Part shown: positions 1 to 12,749 of the stretch, in pieces
Numbering within the stretch: the stretch's first letter is position 1
Layout of the letters: every line of letters starts with the position of its first letter
Assembly: GCA_964035545.1 (NCBI GenBank)
Contig: OZ037766.1
Span: forward strand, 18,443,581 to 18,503,580
Reading direction: 5' to 3'
Origin: Bugula neritina
Taxonomy: Eukaryota; Bryozoa; Gymnolaemata; Cheilostomatida; Bugulidae
Length of the DNA: 60,000 nt
The notes under the pieces: generated by a model
Told to the model about the DNA's origin: nothing
Databases searched by the model: none
What the model saw: only the letters and a program-made list of their open reading frames with translations
Made by a program: the position numbers and the translations under genes

Positions 1-50
1 GTTGCAGCATATTTCAATGTGTTGCAGCGTATTTCAATATGTTACAGTGC

Positions 51-1450
51 ATTTCAGTATGTTGCAGTATATTTCGGTATTTTGCAACATATTTCAATAT
101 GTTGCAATGTATTTCAATATGTTACAGTGTATTTCAGTATGTTGCAGTATATTTCAGGATGTTGCAGTATATTTCAGTATGTTACAGTGTTTTGCCGTAT
201 TTTGCAGTATATTTCAGTGTGTTACAGTATATTTCATTATGTTGCAGTATGTTGCAGTATATTTCAGTAGGTTACCATATATTTCGGTATGTTGCAGGAT
301 CTTTCAAGGTGTTGCAGTGTATTTCAATATGTTACAGTGTATTTCAGTATGTTGCAGTATGTTGCATTATGCTGCAGTGTATTTCTGTATGTTACAGTGT
401 ATTTCAGTATGTTGCAGTACATTTCAGTATGTTACAGTATATTTCAGTATGTTGCAGTATATTTCAGTGGGTTATAGCATATTTCAGTATGATACAGCGT
501 ATTTCAGTATGTTACAGTGTACTTCAGTATGTTGCAGTATTTTGCAATATATTTCAGTATGTTACAGTGTATTTCAGTATGTTGCAGTATATTTCAGTAT
601 GTTACATTAAATTTCAGTATGTTACAGTACATTTCCGTAAGTTACACTATACTTCAGGTAGTTGTAGCATATTTCAGTATCTTGCAGTATATCTCAGTAT
701 GTTACAGCATATTTCATTGTGTTGCAGTGTATTTCAATATGTTACAGTGTATTTCAGTATGTTGCAGTATGTTGCAGTATGCTGCAGTATGTTGCAGTGT
801 ATTTCTGTATGTTACAATAAATTTCAGTATGTTACAGCACATTTTCGTAAATTACATTATACTTCAGTATGTTGCAGTATATTTCAGTATGTTACAGTAT
901 ATTTCAGTATGTTGCAGTATATTTCAGTGGGTTATAGTACATTTCCGTATGATACAGCGTCTTTCAGTATGTTACAGTGTATTTCAGTATGTTGCAGTAT
1001 TTTGCAATATGTTTCAGTATGTTCCAGTGTATTTCAGTATGTTGCAGTATAATTCTGTATGTTACAATAAATTTCAGTATGTTACAGCACATTTTCGTAA
1101 ATTACATTATACTTCAGTGAGTTGTAGTATATTTCAGTATCTTGCAGTATATCTCAGTATGTTACAGTATATTTCAGTATGTTACAGTATATTTCAGTGT
1201 GTAACAGTAAATTTCAATATGTTACAGTGCTTTTGCAGATATTACGCTATACTTCACTGAGTTTTAGTGCCTTTCAGTATGTTACAGTGTATTTCGGCAT
1301 GTTGCAGTATTTTGCAATATATATCAGTATGTTACAGTGTATTTCAGTATGTTGCAGTATATTTCAGTATGTTACATTAAATTTCAGTATGTTACAGTAT
1401 ATTTCCGTAAATTACACTATACTTCAGTGAGTTGTAGTATATTTCAGTAT
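51..1450 (+). repeat. Diverged partial copy of the 3030-bp unit
   Basis: Bases 51 to about 800 match 3481 to about 4230 (offset 3430). Bases from about 861 to 1450 match about 4251 to 4840 (offset 3390). The two offsets differ by 40 bp because a 60-bp tract at 811-870 replaces 20 bp of the other copy. Bases 1-70 instead match 2641-2710, so a junction lies at about 51-70. This is an older or chimeric copy of the right half of the unit that is tandemly duplicated downstream. Confidence 0.75.
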
Positions 1451-1810
1451 CTTGCAGTATATCTCAGTATGTTACAGTATATTTCAGTATGTTACAGTAT
1501 ATTTCAGTTTGTTACAGTAAATTTCAGTATGTTACAGTGCATTTGCAGATATTACACTATACTTCAGTGAGTTTTAGTGTCTTTCATTATGTTGCAGTAT
1601 ATTTCAGTATGTTGCAGTATTTTGCAATACATTTTATTATGTTACAGTGTATTTCAGTATGTTGCAGTATTTTGCAATATGTTTCAGTATGTTACAGTGT
1701 ATTTCAGTATGTTGCAGTATAATTCAGTATGTTACAATAAATTTCAGTATGTTACAGTACATTTTCGTAAATTACACTATACTTCAGGGAGTTGTAGTAT
1801 ATTTCAGTAT

Positions 1811-4800
1811 CTTGCAGCATATCTCAGTATGTTACAGTGCATTTTCAGATTTTTCACTATACTTCAGTGAGTTTTAGTGTCTTTCAGTATGTTGCAGTAT
1901 TTTTCGGTATCTTGCAACTTATTTCAATGTGTTGCAATGTATTTCAATATGTTACAGTGTATTTCAGTATGTTGCAATATGTTGCAGTGTATTTCGGTAT
2001 GTTACAGTGTATTTCAGTAGTTTTCAGTATCTTGCAGTATATTTCAGTATGTTGCAGTATATTTCAGTGGGTTACAGTATATTCCAGTATCTTCCAGTAT
2101 GTTGCAGTATGTTGCAGTATGTTGCAGTGTATTTCTGTATGTTACAGTGTATTTCAGTATGTTGCAGTGTATTTCAGTATGTTACAGTGTATTTCAGTAT
2201 GTTGCAGTATTTTGCAATGCATTTCAGTATGTTACAGTGTATTTCAGTATGTTGCGGTATATTTCAGTATGTTACAATAAATTTCAGTATGTTACAGTAC
2301 ATTTCCATAAATTACACTATACTTCAGTAAGTTGTAGTATATTTCAGTATCTTGCATTATATCTCAGTATGTTCCAGTATATTTCAGTATGTTACAGTAT
2401 ATTTCAGTATGTCACAGTGCATTTCCAGATATTACACTATACTTCAGTGAGTTTTAGTGTCTTTCAGTATGTTGCAGTATGTTGCAGCGTATTTCAGTAT
2501 GTTACAGTGTATTTCAGTAGGTTTCAGTGTCTTGCAGTATATTTCAGCATGTTGCAGTATATTTCATTATGTTGCAGTATGTTGCAGTATGTTTCAGTAG
2601 TTTGCAACATATTTCAGTAGGTTAGTATATATTTCGGTATGTTGCAGCATATTTCAATGTGTTGCAGCGTATTTCAATATGTTACAGTGCATTTCAGTAT
2701 GTTGCAGTATGTTGCAGTATGCTGCAGTATGTTGCAGTGTATTTCTGTATGTTACAGTGTATTTCAGTATGTTGCAGTATATTTCAGTATGTTACAGTAT
2801 ATTTCAGTATGTTGCAGTATATTTCAGTGGGTTATAGTATATTTCAGTATGATACAGCGTCTTTCAGTATGTTACAGTGTATTTCAGTATGTTGCAGTAT
2901 TTTGCAATATGTTTCAGTATGTTACAGTGTATTTCAGTATGTTGCAGTATAATTCAGTATGTTACAATAAATTTCAGTATGTTACAGTACATTTTTGTAA
3001 ATTACACTATACTTCAGTGAGTTGTAGTATATTTCAGTATCTTGCAGTATATCTGAGTATGTTACAGTATATTTCAGTATGTTACAGTATATTCCACTGT
3101 GTTACAGTAAATTTCAATATGTTACAGTGCATTTGCAGATATTGCACTATACTTCAGTGAGTTTTAGTGCCTTTCAGTATGTTACAGTGTATTTCAGTAT
3201 GTTGCAGTATTTTGCAAAATATATCAGTATGTTACAGTGTATTTCAGTATGTTGCAGTATATTTCAGTATGTTACAATAAATTTCAGCATGTTACAGTAT
3301 ATTTCCGTGAATTACACTATACTTCAGTGAGCTGTAGTATATTTCAGTATCTTGCAGTATATCTCAGTATGTTACAGTATATTTCAGTATGTTACAGTAT
3401 ATTTCAGTTTGTTACAGTAAATTTCAGTATGTTACAGTGCATTTGCAGATATTACACTATACTTCAGTGAGTTTTAGTGTCTTTCAGTATGTTGCAGTAT
3501 ATTTCGGTATTTTGCAACATATTTCAATATGTTGCAATGTATTTCAATATGTTACAGTGTATTTCAGTATGTTGCAGTATATTTCAGGATGTTGCAGTAT
3601 ATTTCAGTATGTTACAGTGTTTTGCAGTATTTTGCAGTATATTTCAGTGTGTTACAGTATATTTCATTATGTTGCAGTATGTTGCAGTATATTTCAGTAG
3701 GTTACCATATATTTCGGTATGTTGCAGGATCTTTCAAGGTGTTGCAGTGTATTTCAATATGTTACAGTGTATTTCAGTATGTTGCAGTATGTTGCATTAT
3801 GCTGCAGTGTATTTCTGTATGTTACAGTGTATTTCAGTATGTTGCAGTACATTTCAGTATGTTACAGTATATTTCAGGATGTTGCAGTATATTTCAGTGG
3901 GTTATAGCATATTTCAGTATGATACAGCGTATTTCAGTATGTTACAGTGTACTTCAGTATGTTGTAGTATTTTGCAATATATTTCAGTATGTTACAGTGT
4001 ATTTCAGTATGTTGCAGTATATTTCAGTATGTTACATTAAATTTCAGTATGTTACAGTACATTTCCGTAAGTTACACTATACTTCAGGTAGTTGTAGCAT
4101 ATTTCAGTATCTTGCAGTATATCTCAGTATGTTACAGCATATTTCATTGTGTTGCAGTGTATTTCAATATGTTACAGTGTATTTCAGTATGTTGCAGTAT
4201 GTTGCAGTATGCTGCAGTATGTTGCAGTGTATTTCTGTATGTTACAGTGTATTTCAGTATGTTGCAGTATATTTCAGTATGTTACAGTATATTTCAGTAT
4301 GTTGCAGTATATTTCAGTGGGTTATAGTACATTTCCGTATGATACAGCGTCTTTCAGTATGTTACAGTGTATTTCAGTATGTTACAGTATTTTGCAATAT
4401 GTTTCAGTATGTTCCAGTGTATTTCAGTATGTTGCAGCATAATTCTGTATGTTACAATAAATTTCAGTATGTTACAGCACATTTTCGTAAATTACATTAT
4501 ACTTCAGTGAGTTGTAGTATATTTCAGTATCTTGCAGTATATCTCAGTATGTTACAGTATATTTCAGTATGTTACAGTATATTTCAGTGTGTAACAGTAA
4601 ATTTCAATATGTTACAGTGCTTTTGCAGATATTACACTATACTTCACTGAGTTTTAGTGCCTTTCAGTATGTTACAGTGTATTTCGGTATGTTGCAGTAT
4701 TTTGCAATATATATCAGTATGTTACAGTGTATTTCAGTATGTTGCAGTATATTTCAGTATGTTACATTAAATTTCAGTATGTTACAGTATATTTCCGTAA

Positions 4801-4840
4801 ATTACACTATACTTCAGTGAGTTGTAGTATATTTCAGTAT
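1811..4840 (+). repeat. 3030-bp tandem duplication, copy 1
   Basis: This is the first of two adjacent 3030-bp copies. Spot comparisons of whole lines (1861 with 4891, 2461 with 5491, 3061 with 6091, 3661 with 6691, 4261 with 7291) show no differences, and the long open frames in the two copies have identical translations. The unit is 303 decamers, so the duplication keeps the 10-bp register. Exact ends are uncertain by tens of bases because the sequence at the junctions is itself repetitive. Near-identity suggests either a very recent unequal exchange or a duplicated stretch in the assembly. Confidence 0.88.
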
Positions 4841-7800
4841 CTTGCAGCATATCTCAGTATGTTACAGTGCATTTTCAGATTTTTCACTATACTTCAGTGA
4901 GTTTTAGTGTCTTTCAGTATGTTGCAGTATTTTTCGGTATCTTGCAACTTATTTCAATGTGTTGCAATGTATTTCAATATGTTACAGTGTATTTCAGTAT
5001 GTTGCAATATGTTGCAGTGTATTTCGGTATGTTACAGTGTATTTCAGTAGTTTTCAGTATCTTGCAGTATATTTCAGTATGTTGCAGTATATTTCAGTGG
5101 GTTACAGTATATTCCAGTATCTTCCAGTATGTTGCAGTATGTTGCAGTATGTTGCAGTGTATTTCTGTATGTTACAGTGTATTTCAGTATGTTGCAGTGT
5201 ATTTCAGTATGTTACAGTGTATTTCAGTATGTTGCAGTATTTTGCAATGCATTTCAGTATGTTACAGTGTATTTCAGTATGTTGCGGTATATTTCAGTAT
5301 GTTACAATAAATTTCAGTATGTTACAGTACATTTCCATAAATTACACTATACTTCAGTAAGTTGTAGTATATTTCAGTATCTTGCATTATATCTCAGTAT
5401 GTTCCAGTATATTTCAGTATGTTACAGTATATTTCAGTATGTCACAGTGCATTTCCAGATATTACACTATACTTCAGTGAGTTTTAGTGTCTTTCAGTAT
5501 GTTGCAGTATGTTGCAGCGTATTTCAGTATGTTACAGTGTATTTCAGTAGGTTTCAGTGTCTTGCAGTATATTTCAGCATGTTGCAGTATATTTCATTAT
5601 GTTGCAGTATGTTGCAGTATGTTTCAGTAGTTTGCAACATATTTCAGTAGGTTAGTATATATTTCGGTATGTTGCAGCATATTTCAATGTGTTGCAGCGT
5701 ATTTCAATATGTTACAGTGCATTTCAGTATGTTGCAGTATGTTGCAGTATGCTGCAGTATGTTGCAGTGTATTTCTGTATGTTACAGTGTATTTCAGTAT
5801 GTTGCAGTATATTTCAGTATGTTACAGTATATTTCAGTATGTTGCAGTATATTTCAGTGGGTTATAGTATATTTCAGTATGATACAGCGTCTTTCAGTAT
5901 GTTACAGTGTATTTCAGTATGTTGCAGTATTTTGCAATATGTTTCAGTATGTTACAGTGTATTTCAGTATGTTGCAGTATAATTCAGTATGTTACAATAA
6001 ATTTCAGTATGTTACAGTACATTTTTGTAAATTACACTATACTTCAGTGAGTTGTAGTATATTTCAGTATCTTGCAGTATATCTGAGTATGTTACAGTAT
6101 ATTTCAGTATGTTACAGTATATTCCACTGTGTTACAGTAAATTTCAATATGTTACAGTGCATTTGCAGATATTGCACTATACTTCAGTGAGTTTTAGTGC
6201 CTTTCAGTATGTTACAGTGTATTTCAGTATGTTGCAGTATTTTGCAAAATATATCAGTATGTTACAGTGTATTTCAGTATGTTGCAGTATATTTCAGTAT
6301 GTTACAATAAATTTCAGCATGTTACAGTATATTTCCGTGAATTACACTATACTTCAGTGAGCTGTAGTATATTTCAGTATCTTGCAGTATATCTCAGTAT
6401 GTTACAGTATATTTCAGTATGTTACAGTATATTTCAGTTTGTTACAGTAAATTTCAGTATGTTACAGTGCATTTGCAGATATTACACTATACTTCAGTGA
6501 GTTTTAGTGTCTTTCAGTATGTTGCAGTATATTTCGGTATTTTGCAACATATTTCAATATGTTGCAATGTATTTCAATATGTTACAGTGTATTTCAGTAT
6601 GTTGCAGTATATTTCAGGATGTTGCAGTATATTTCAGTATGTTACAGTGTTTTGCAGTATTTTGCAGTATATTTCAGTGTGTTACAGTATATTTCATTAT
6701 GTTGCAGTATGTTGCAGTATATTTCAGTAGGTTACCATATATTTCGGTATGTTGCAGGATCTTTCAAGGTGTTGCAGTGTATTTCAATATGTTACAGTGT
6801 ATTTCAGTATGTTGCAGTATGTTGCATTATGCTGCAGTGTATTTCTGTATGTTACAGTGTATTTCAGTATGTTGCAGTACATTTCAGTATGTTACAGTAT
6901 ATTTCAGGATGTTGCAGTATATTTCAGTGGGTTATAGCATATTTCAGTATGATACAGCGTATTTCAGTATGTTACAGTGTACTTCAGTATGTTGTAGTAT
7001 TTTGCAATATATTTCAGTATGTTACAGTGTATTTCAGTATGTTGCAGTATATTTCAGTATGTTACATTAAATTTCAGTATGTTACAGTACATTTCCGTAA
7101 GTTACACTATACTTCAGGTAGTTGTAGCATATTTCAGTATCTTGCAGTATATCTCAGTATGTTACAGCATATTTCATTGTGTTGCAGTGTATTTCAATAT
7201 GTTACAGTGTATTTCAGTATGTTGCAGTATGTTGCAGTATGCTGCAGTATGTTGCAGTGTATTTCTGTATGTTACAGTGTATTTCAGTATGTTGCAGTAT
7301 ATTTCAGTATGTTACAGTATATTTCAGTATGTTGCAGTATATTTCAGTGGGTTATAGTACATTTCCGTATGATACAGCGTCTTTCAGTATGTTACAGTGT
7401 ATTTCAGTATGTTACAGTATTTTGCAATATGTTTCAGTATGTTCCAGTGTATTTCAGTATGTTGCAGCATAATTCTGTATGTTACAATAAATTTCAGTAT
7501 GTTACAGCACATTTTCGTAAATTACATTATACTTCAGTGAGTTGTAGTATATTTCAGTATCTTGCAGTATATCTCAGTATGTTACAGTATATTTCAGTAT
7601 GTTACAGTATATTTCAGTGTGTAACAGTAAATTTCAATATGTTACAGTGCTTTTGCAGATATTACACTATACTTCACTGAGTTTTAGTGCCTTTCAGTAT
7701 GTTACAGTGTATTTCGGTATGTTGCAGTATTTTGCAATATATATCAGTATGTTACAGTGTATTTCAGTATGTTGCAGTATATTTCAGTATGTTACATTAA

Positions 7801-7870
7801 ATTTCAGTATGTTACAGTATATTTCCGTAAATTACACTATACTTCAGTGAGTTGTAGTATATTTCAGTAT
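4841..7870 (+). repeat. 3030-bp tandem duplication, copy 2
   Basis: This is the second copy of the 3030-bp unit, starting at the CTTGCAGCAT decamer near 4841. Copy 1 starts at the same decamer at 1811. After about 7870 the sequence switches to one resembling 1451 onward (CTTGCAGTAT instead of CTTGCAGCAT), which marks the right edge of the duplication. Confidence 0.88.
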
Positions 7871-8150
7871 CTTGCAGTATATCTCAGTATGTTACAGTAT
7901 ATTTCAGTATGTTACAGTATATTTCAGTTTGTTACAGTAAATTTCAGTATGTTACAGTGCATTTGCAGATATTACACTATACTTCAGTGAATTTTAGTGT
8001 CTTTCATTATGTTGCAGTATATTTCAGTATGTTGCAGTATTTTGCAATACATTTTATTATGTTACAGTGTATTTCAGTATGTTGCAGTATATTTCAGTTT
8101 GATACAATAAATTTCAGTATGTTACAGTACATTTCCGTAAATTACACTAT
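7531..8150 (+). repeat. 310-bp higher-order repeat, two clean units
   Basis: The marker ACTTCAGTGAGTTGTAGTAT starts at 7531, 7841 and 8151, exactly 310 bp (31 decamers) apart. A second marker, CTTCAGTGAGTTTTAG (or the CTTCACTGAG variant), lies about 140 bp inside each unit. Each unit also carries private decamers such as CTTGCAGTAT, ATCTCAGTAT, ATTTGCAGAT and ATTTCCGTAA in a fixed order. The same 310-bp spacing recurs at 1111-1420, 8411-8720, 10.7-11.1 kb and 14.3-14.6 kb, among other places. Elsewhere whole decamers have been gained or lost (for example a 360-bp unit at 1421-1780), so the 310-bp unit is a common but not universal second layer of the array. Confidence 0.85.
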
Positions 8151-10030
8151 ACTTCAGTGAGTTGTAGTATATTTCAGTATCTTCAGTATATCTCAGTATG
8201 TTACAGTATATTTCAGCGTGTTTCAGTATATTTCAGTATGACACAGTGCATTTCCAGATATTACGCTATACTTCAGTGAGTTTTAGTGTCTTTCAGTATG
8301 TTGCAGTATATTTCGGTATTTTGCAACATATTTCAATATGTTGCAATGTATTTCAATATGTTACAGTGTATTTCAGTATCTTACAGTACATTTCCGTAAA
8401 TTACACTACACTTCAGTGAGTTGTAGTATATTTCAGTATCTTGCAGTATATCTCAGTATGTTACAGTATATTTCAGTATGTTACAGTATATTTCAGTGTG
8501 TTACAGTAAATTTCAGTATGTTACAGTGCATTTGCAGATATTACACTATACTTTAGTGAGTTTTAGTGTCTTTCAGTATCTTGCAGTATATTTCAGTATG
8601 TTGCAATATTTTGCAATATATTTTAGTATGTTACAGTGTATTTCAGTACCTTGCAGTATATTTCAGTATGATACAATAAATTTCAGTGTGTTACAGTACA
8701 TTTCTGCAAATTACACTATACTTCAGTGAGTTGTAGTATATTTCAGTATCTTGCAGTATATCTCAGTATGTTACAGTTGATTTCAGTATGTTCCAGTATA
8801 TTTCAGCGTGTTTCAGTATATTTCAGGATGCCACAGTGCATTTTCAGATTTTTCACTATACTTCAGTGAGTTTTAGTGTCTTTCAGTATGTTGCAGTATA
8901 TTTCGGTATCTTGCAACTTATTTCAATGTGTTGCAATGTAATTCAATATGTTACAGTGTATTTCAGTATGTTACAGTGCATTTCAGCATGTTGCAGTATA
9001 TTTCATTATGTTGCAGTATGTTGCAGTATGTTTCAGTAGTTTGCAACATATTTCAGTAGGTTAGTATATATTTCGGTATGTTGCAGCATATTTCAATGTG
9101 TTGCAGTGTATTTCAATATGTTACAGTGTATTTCAGTATGTTGCAGTATGTTGCAGTATGCTGCAGTATGTTGCAGTGTATTTCTGTATGTTACAGTGTA
9201 TTTCAGTATGTTGCAGTATATTTCAGTATGTTACAGTATATTTCAGTATGTTGCAGTATATTTCAGTGGGTTATAGTATATTTCAGTATGATACAGCGTC
9301 TTTCAGTATGTTACAGTGTATTTCAGTATGTTGCAGTATAATTCAGTATGTTACAATAAATTTCAGTATGTTACAGTGCATTTGCAGATATTACACTATA
9401 CTTCAGTGAGTTTTAGTGTCTTTCAGTATGTTGCAGTATATTTCGGTATTTTGCAACATATTTCAATATGTTGCAATGTATTTCAATATGTTACAGTGTA
9501 TTTCAGTATGTTGCAGTATGTTGCAATGTATTTCAGAATGTTACAGTGTATTTCAGTAGGTTTGAGTATCTTGCAGTATATTTCAGCATGTTGCAGTATA
9601 TTTCAGGATGTTGCAGTATATTTCAGTATGTTACGGTGTTTTGCAGTATTTTGCAGTATATTTCAGTGTGTTACAGTATATTTCATTATGTTGCAGTATG
9701 TTGCAGTATATTTCAGTATGTTACAGTATATTTCAGTTTGTTACAGTAAATTTCAGTATGTTACAGTGCATTTGCAGATATTACACTATACTTCAGTGAG
9801 TTTTAGTGTCTTTCATTATGTTGCAGTATATTTCAGTATGTTGCAGTATTTTGCAATGTATTTCAATATGTTACAGTGTATTTCAGTATGTTGCAGTATG
9901 TTGCAATGTATTTCAGTATGTTACAGTGTATTTCAGTATCTTACAGTACATTTCCGTAAATTACACTACACTTCAGTGAGTTGTAGTATATTTCAGTATC
10001 TTGCAGTATATCTCAGTATGTTACAGTATA
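7742..10030 (+). repeat. 2289-bp tandem unit, copy 1
   Basis: Bases 7742-9380 match 10031-11669 at an offset of 2289. The offset is one short of a multiple of ten because the unit contains a 1-bp deletion (CTTGCAGTAT to CTTCAGTAT) near 8181, and copy 2 has the same deletion near 10469. From 9372 the match continues at an offset of 2719, so this copy lacks about 430 bp that copy 2 has, or copy 2 gained it. The junction between the copies is at about 10030. Confidence 0.8.
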
Positions 10031-12749
10031 TTTCAGTATGTTACAGTGTATTTCAGTATGTTGCAGTATATTTCAGTATGTTACATTAAATTTCAGTATG
10101 TTACAGTATATTTCCGTAAATTACACTATACTTCAGTGAGTTGTAGTATATTTCAGTATCTTGCAGTATATCTCAGTATGTTACAGTATATTTCAGTATG
10201 TTACAGTATATTTCAGTTTGTTACAGTAAATTTCAGTATGTTACAGTGCATTTGCAGATATTACACTATACTTCAGTGAGTTTTAGTGTCTTTCATTATG
10301 TTGCAGTATATTTCAGTATGTTGCAGTAATTTGCAATACATTTTATTATGTTACAGTGTATTTCAGTATGTTGCAGTATATTTCAGTTTGATACAATAAA
10401 TTTCAGTATGTTACAGTACATTTCCGTAAATTACACTATACTTCAGTGAGTTGTGGTATATTTCAGTATCTTCAGTATATCTCAGTATGTTACAGTATAT
10501 TTCAGCGTGTTTCAGTATATTTCAGTATGACACAGTGCATTTCCAGATATTACGCTATACTTCAGTGAGTTTTAGTGTCTTTCAGTATGTTGCAGTATAT
10601 TTCGGTATTTTGCAACATATTTCAATATGTTGCAATGTATTTCAATATGTTACAGTGTATTTCAGTATCTTACAGTACATTTCCGTAAATTACACTACAC
10701 TTCAGTGAGTTGTAGTATATTTCAGTATCTTGCAGTATATCTCAGTATGTTACAGTATATTTCAGTATGTTACAGTATATTTCAGTGTGTTACAGTAAAT
10801 TTCAGTATGTTACAGTGCATTTGCAGATATTACACTATACTTTAGTGAGTTTTAGTGTCTTTCAGTATCTTGCAGTATATTTCAGTATGTTGCAATATTT
10901 TGCAATATATTTTAGTATGTTACAGTGTATTTCTGTACCTTGCAGTATATTTCAGTATGATACAATAAATTTCAGTGTGTTACAGTACATTTCTGCAAAT
11001 TACACTATACTTCAGTGAGTTGTAGTATATTTCAGTATCTTGCAGTATATCTCAGTATGTTACAGTTGATTTCAGTATGTTCCAGTATATTTCAGCGTGT
11101 TTCAGTATATTTCAGGATGCCACAGTGCATTTTCAGATTTTTCACTATACTTCAGTGAGTTTTAGTGTCTTTCAGTATGTTGCAGTATATTTCGGTATCT
11201 TGCAACTTATTTCAATGTGTTGCAATGTAATTCAATATGTTACAGTGTATTTCAGTATGTTACAGTGCATTTCAGCATGTTGCAGTATATTTCATTATGT
11301 TGCAGTATGTTGCAGTATGTTTCAGTAGTTTGCAACATATTTCAGTAGGTTAGTATATATTTCGGTATGTTGCAGCATATTTCAATGTGTTGCAGTGTAT
11401 TTCAATATGTTACAGTGTATTTCAGTATGTTGCAGTATGTTGCAGTATGCTGCAGTATGTTGCAGTGTATTTCTGTATGTTACAGTGTATTTCAGTATGT
11501 TGCAGTATATTTCAGTATGTTACAGTATATTTCAGTATGTTGCAGTATATTTCAGTGGGTTATAGTATATTTCAGTATGATACAGCGTCTTTCAGTATGT
11601 TACAGTGTATTTCAGTATGTTGCAGTATAATTCAGTATGTTACAATAAATTTCAGTATGTTACAGTACATTTTCGTAAATTACACTATACTTCAGTGAGT
11701 TGTAGTATATTTCAGTATCTTGCAGTATATCTCAGTATGTTACAGTATATTTCAGTATGTTACAGTATATTTCACTGTGTTACAGTAAATTTCAATATGT
11801 TACAGTGCATTTGCAGATATTACACTATACTTCAGTGAGTTTTAGTGCCTTTCAGTATGTTACAGTGTATTTCAGTATGTTGCAGTATTTTGCAATATAT
11901 ATCAGTATGTTACAGTGTATTTCAGTATGTTGCAGTATATTTCAGTATGTTACAATAAATTTCAGTATGTTACAGCATATTTCCATGAATTACACTATAC
12001 TTCAGTGAGTTGTAGTATATTTCAGTATCTTGCAGTATATCTCAGTATGTTACAGTATATTTCAGTTTGTTACAGTAAATTTCAGTATGTTACAGTGCAT
12101 TTGCAGATATTACACTATACTTCAGTGAGTTTTAGTGTCTTTCAGTATGTTGCAGTATATTTCGGTATTTTGCAACATATTTCAATATGTTGCAATGTAT
12201 TTCAATATGTTACAGTGTATTTCAGTATGTTGCAGTATGTTGCAATGTATTTCAGAATGTTACAGTGTATTTCAGTAGGTTTGAGTATCTTGCAGTATAT
12301 TTCAGCATGTTGCAGTATATTTCAGGATGTTGCAGTATATTTCAGTATGTTACGGTGTTTTGCAGTATTTTGCAGTATATTTCAGTGTGTTACAGTATAT
12401 TTCATTATGTTGCAGTATGTTGCAGTATATTTCAGTATGTTACAGTATATTTCAGTTTGTTACAGTAAATTTCAGTATGTTACAGTGCATTTGCAGATAT
12501 TACACTATACTTCAGTGAGTTTTAGTGTCTTTCATTATGTTGCAGTATATTTCAGTATGTTGCAGTATTTTGCAATGTATTTCAATATGTTACAGTGTAT
12601 TTCAGTATGTTGCAGTATGTTGCAATGTATTTCAGTATGTTACAGTGTATTTCAGTATCTTACAGTACATTTCCGTAAATTACACTACACTTCAGTGAGT
12701 TGTAGTATATTTTAGTATCTTGCAGTATATCTCAGTATGTTACAGTATA
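10031..12749 (+). repeat. 2289/2719-bp tandem unit, copy 2 with 430 extra bp
   Basis: This is the partner of 7742-10030. It shares the diagnostic 1-bp deletion at about 10469 and the CTTTAGTGAG variant. A segment of about 430 bp at roughly 11660-12090 has no equivalent in copy 1, but it is present in the paralogous block at 22.8-23.3 kb. A deletion in copy 1 is therefore more likely than an insertion here. Confidence 0.75.
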
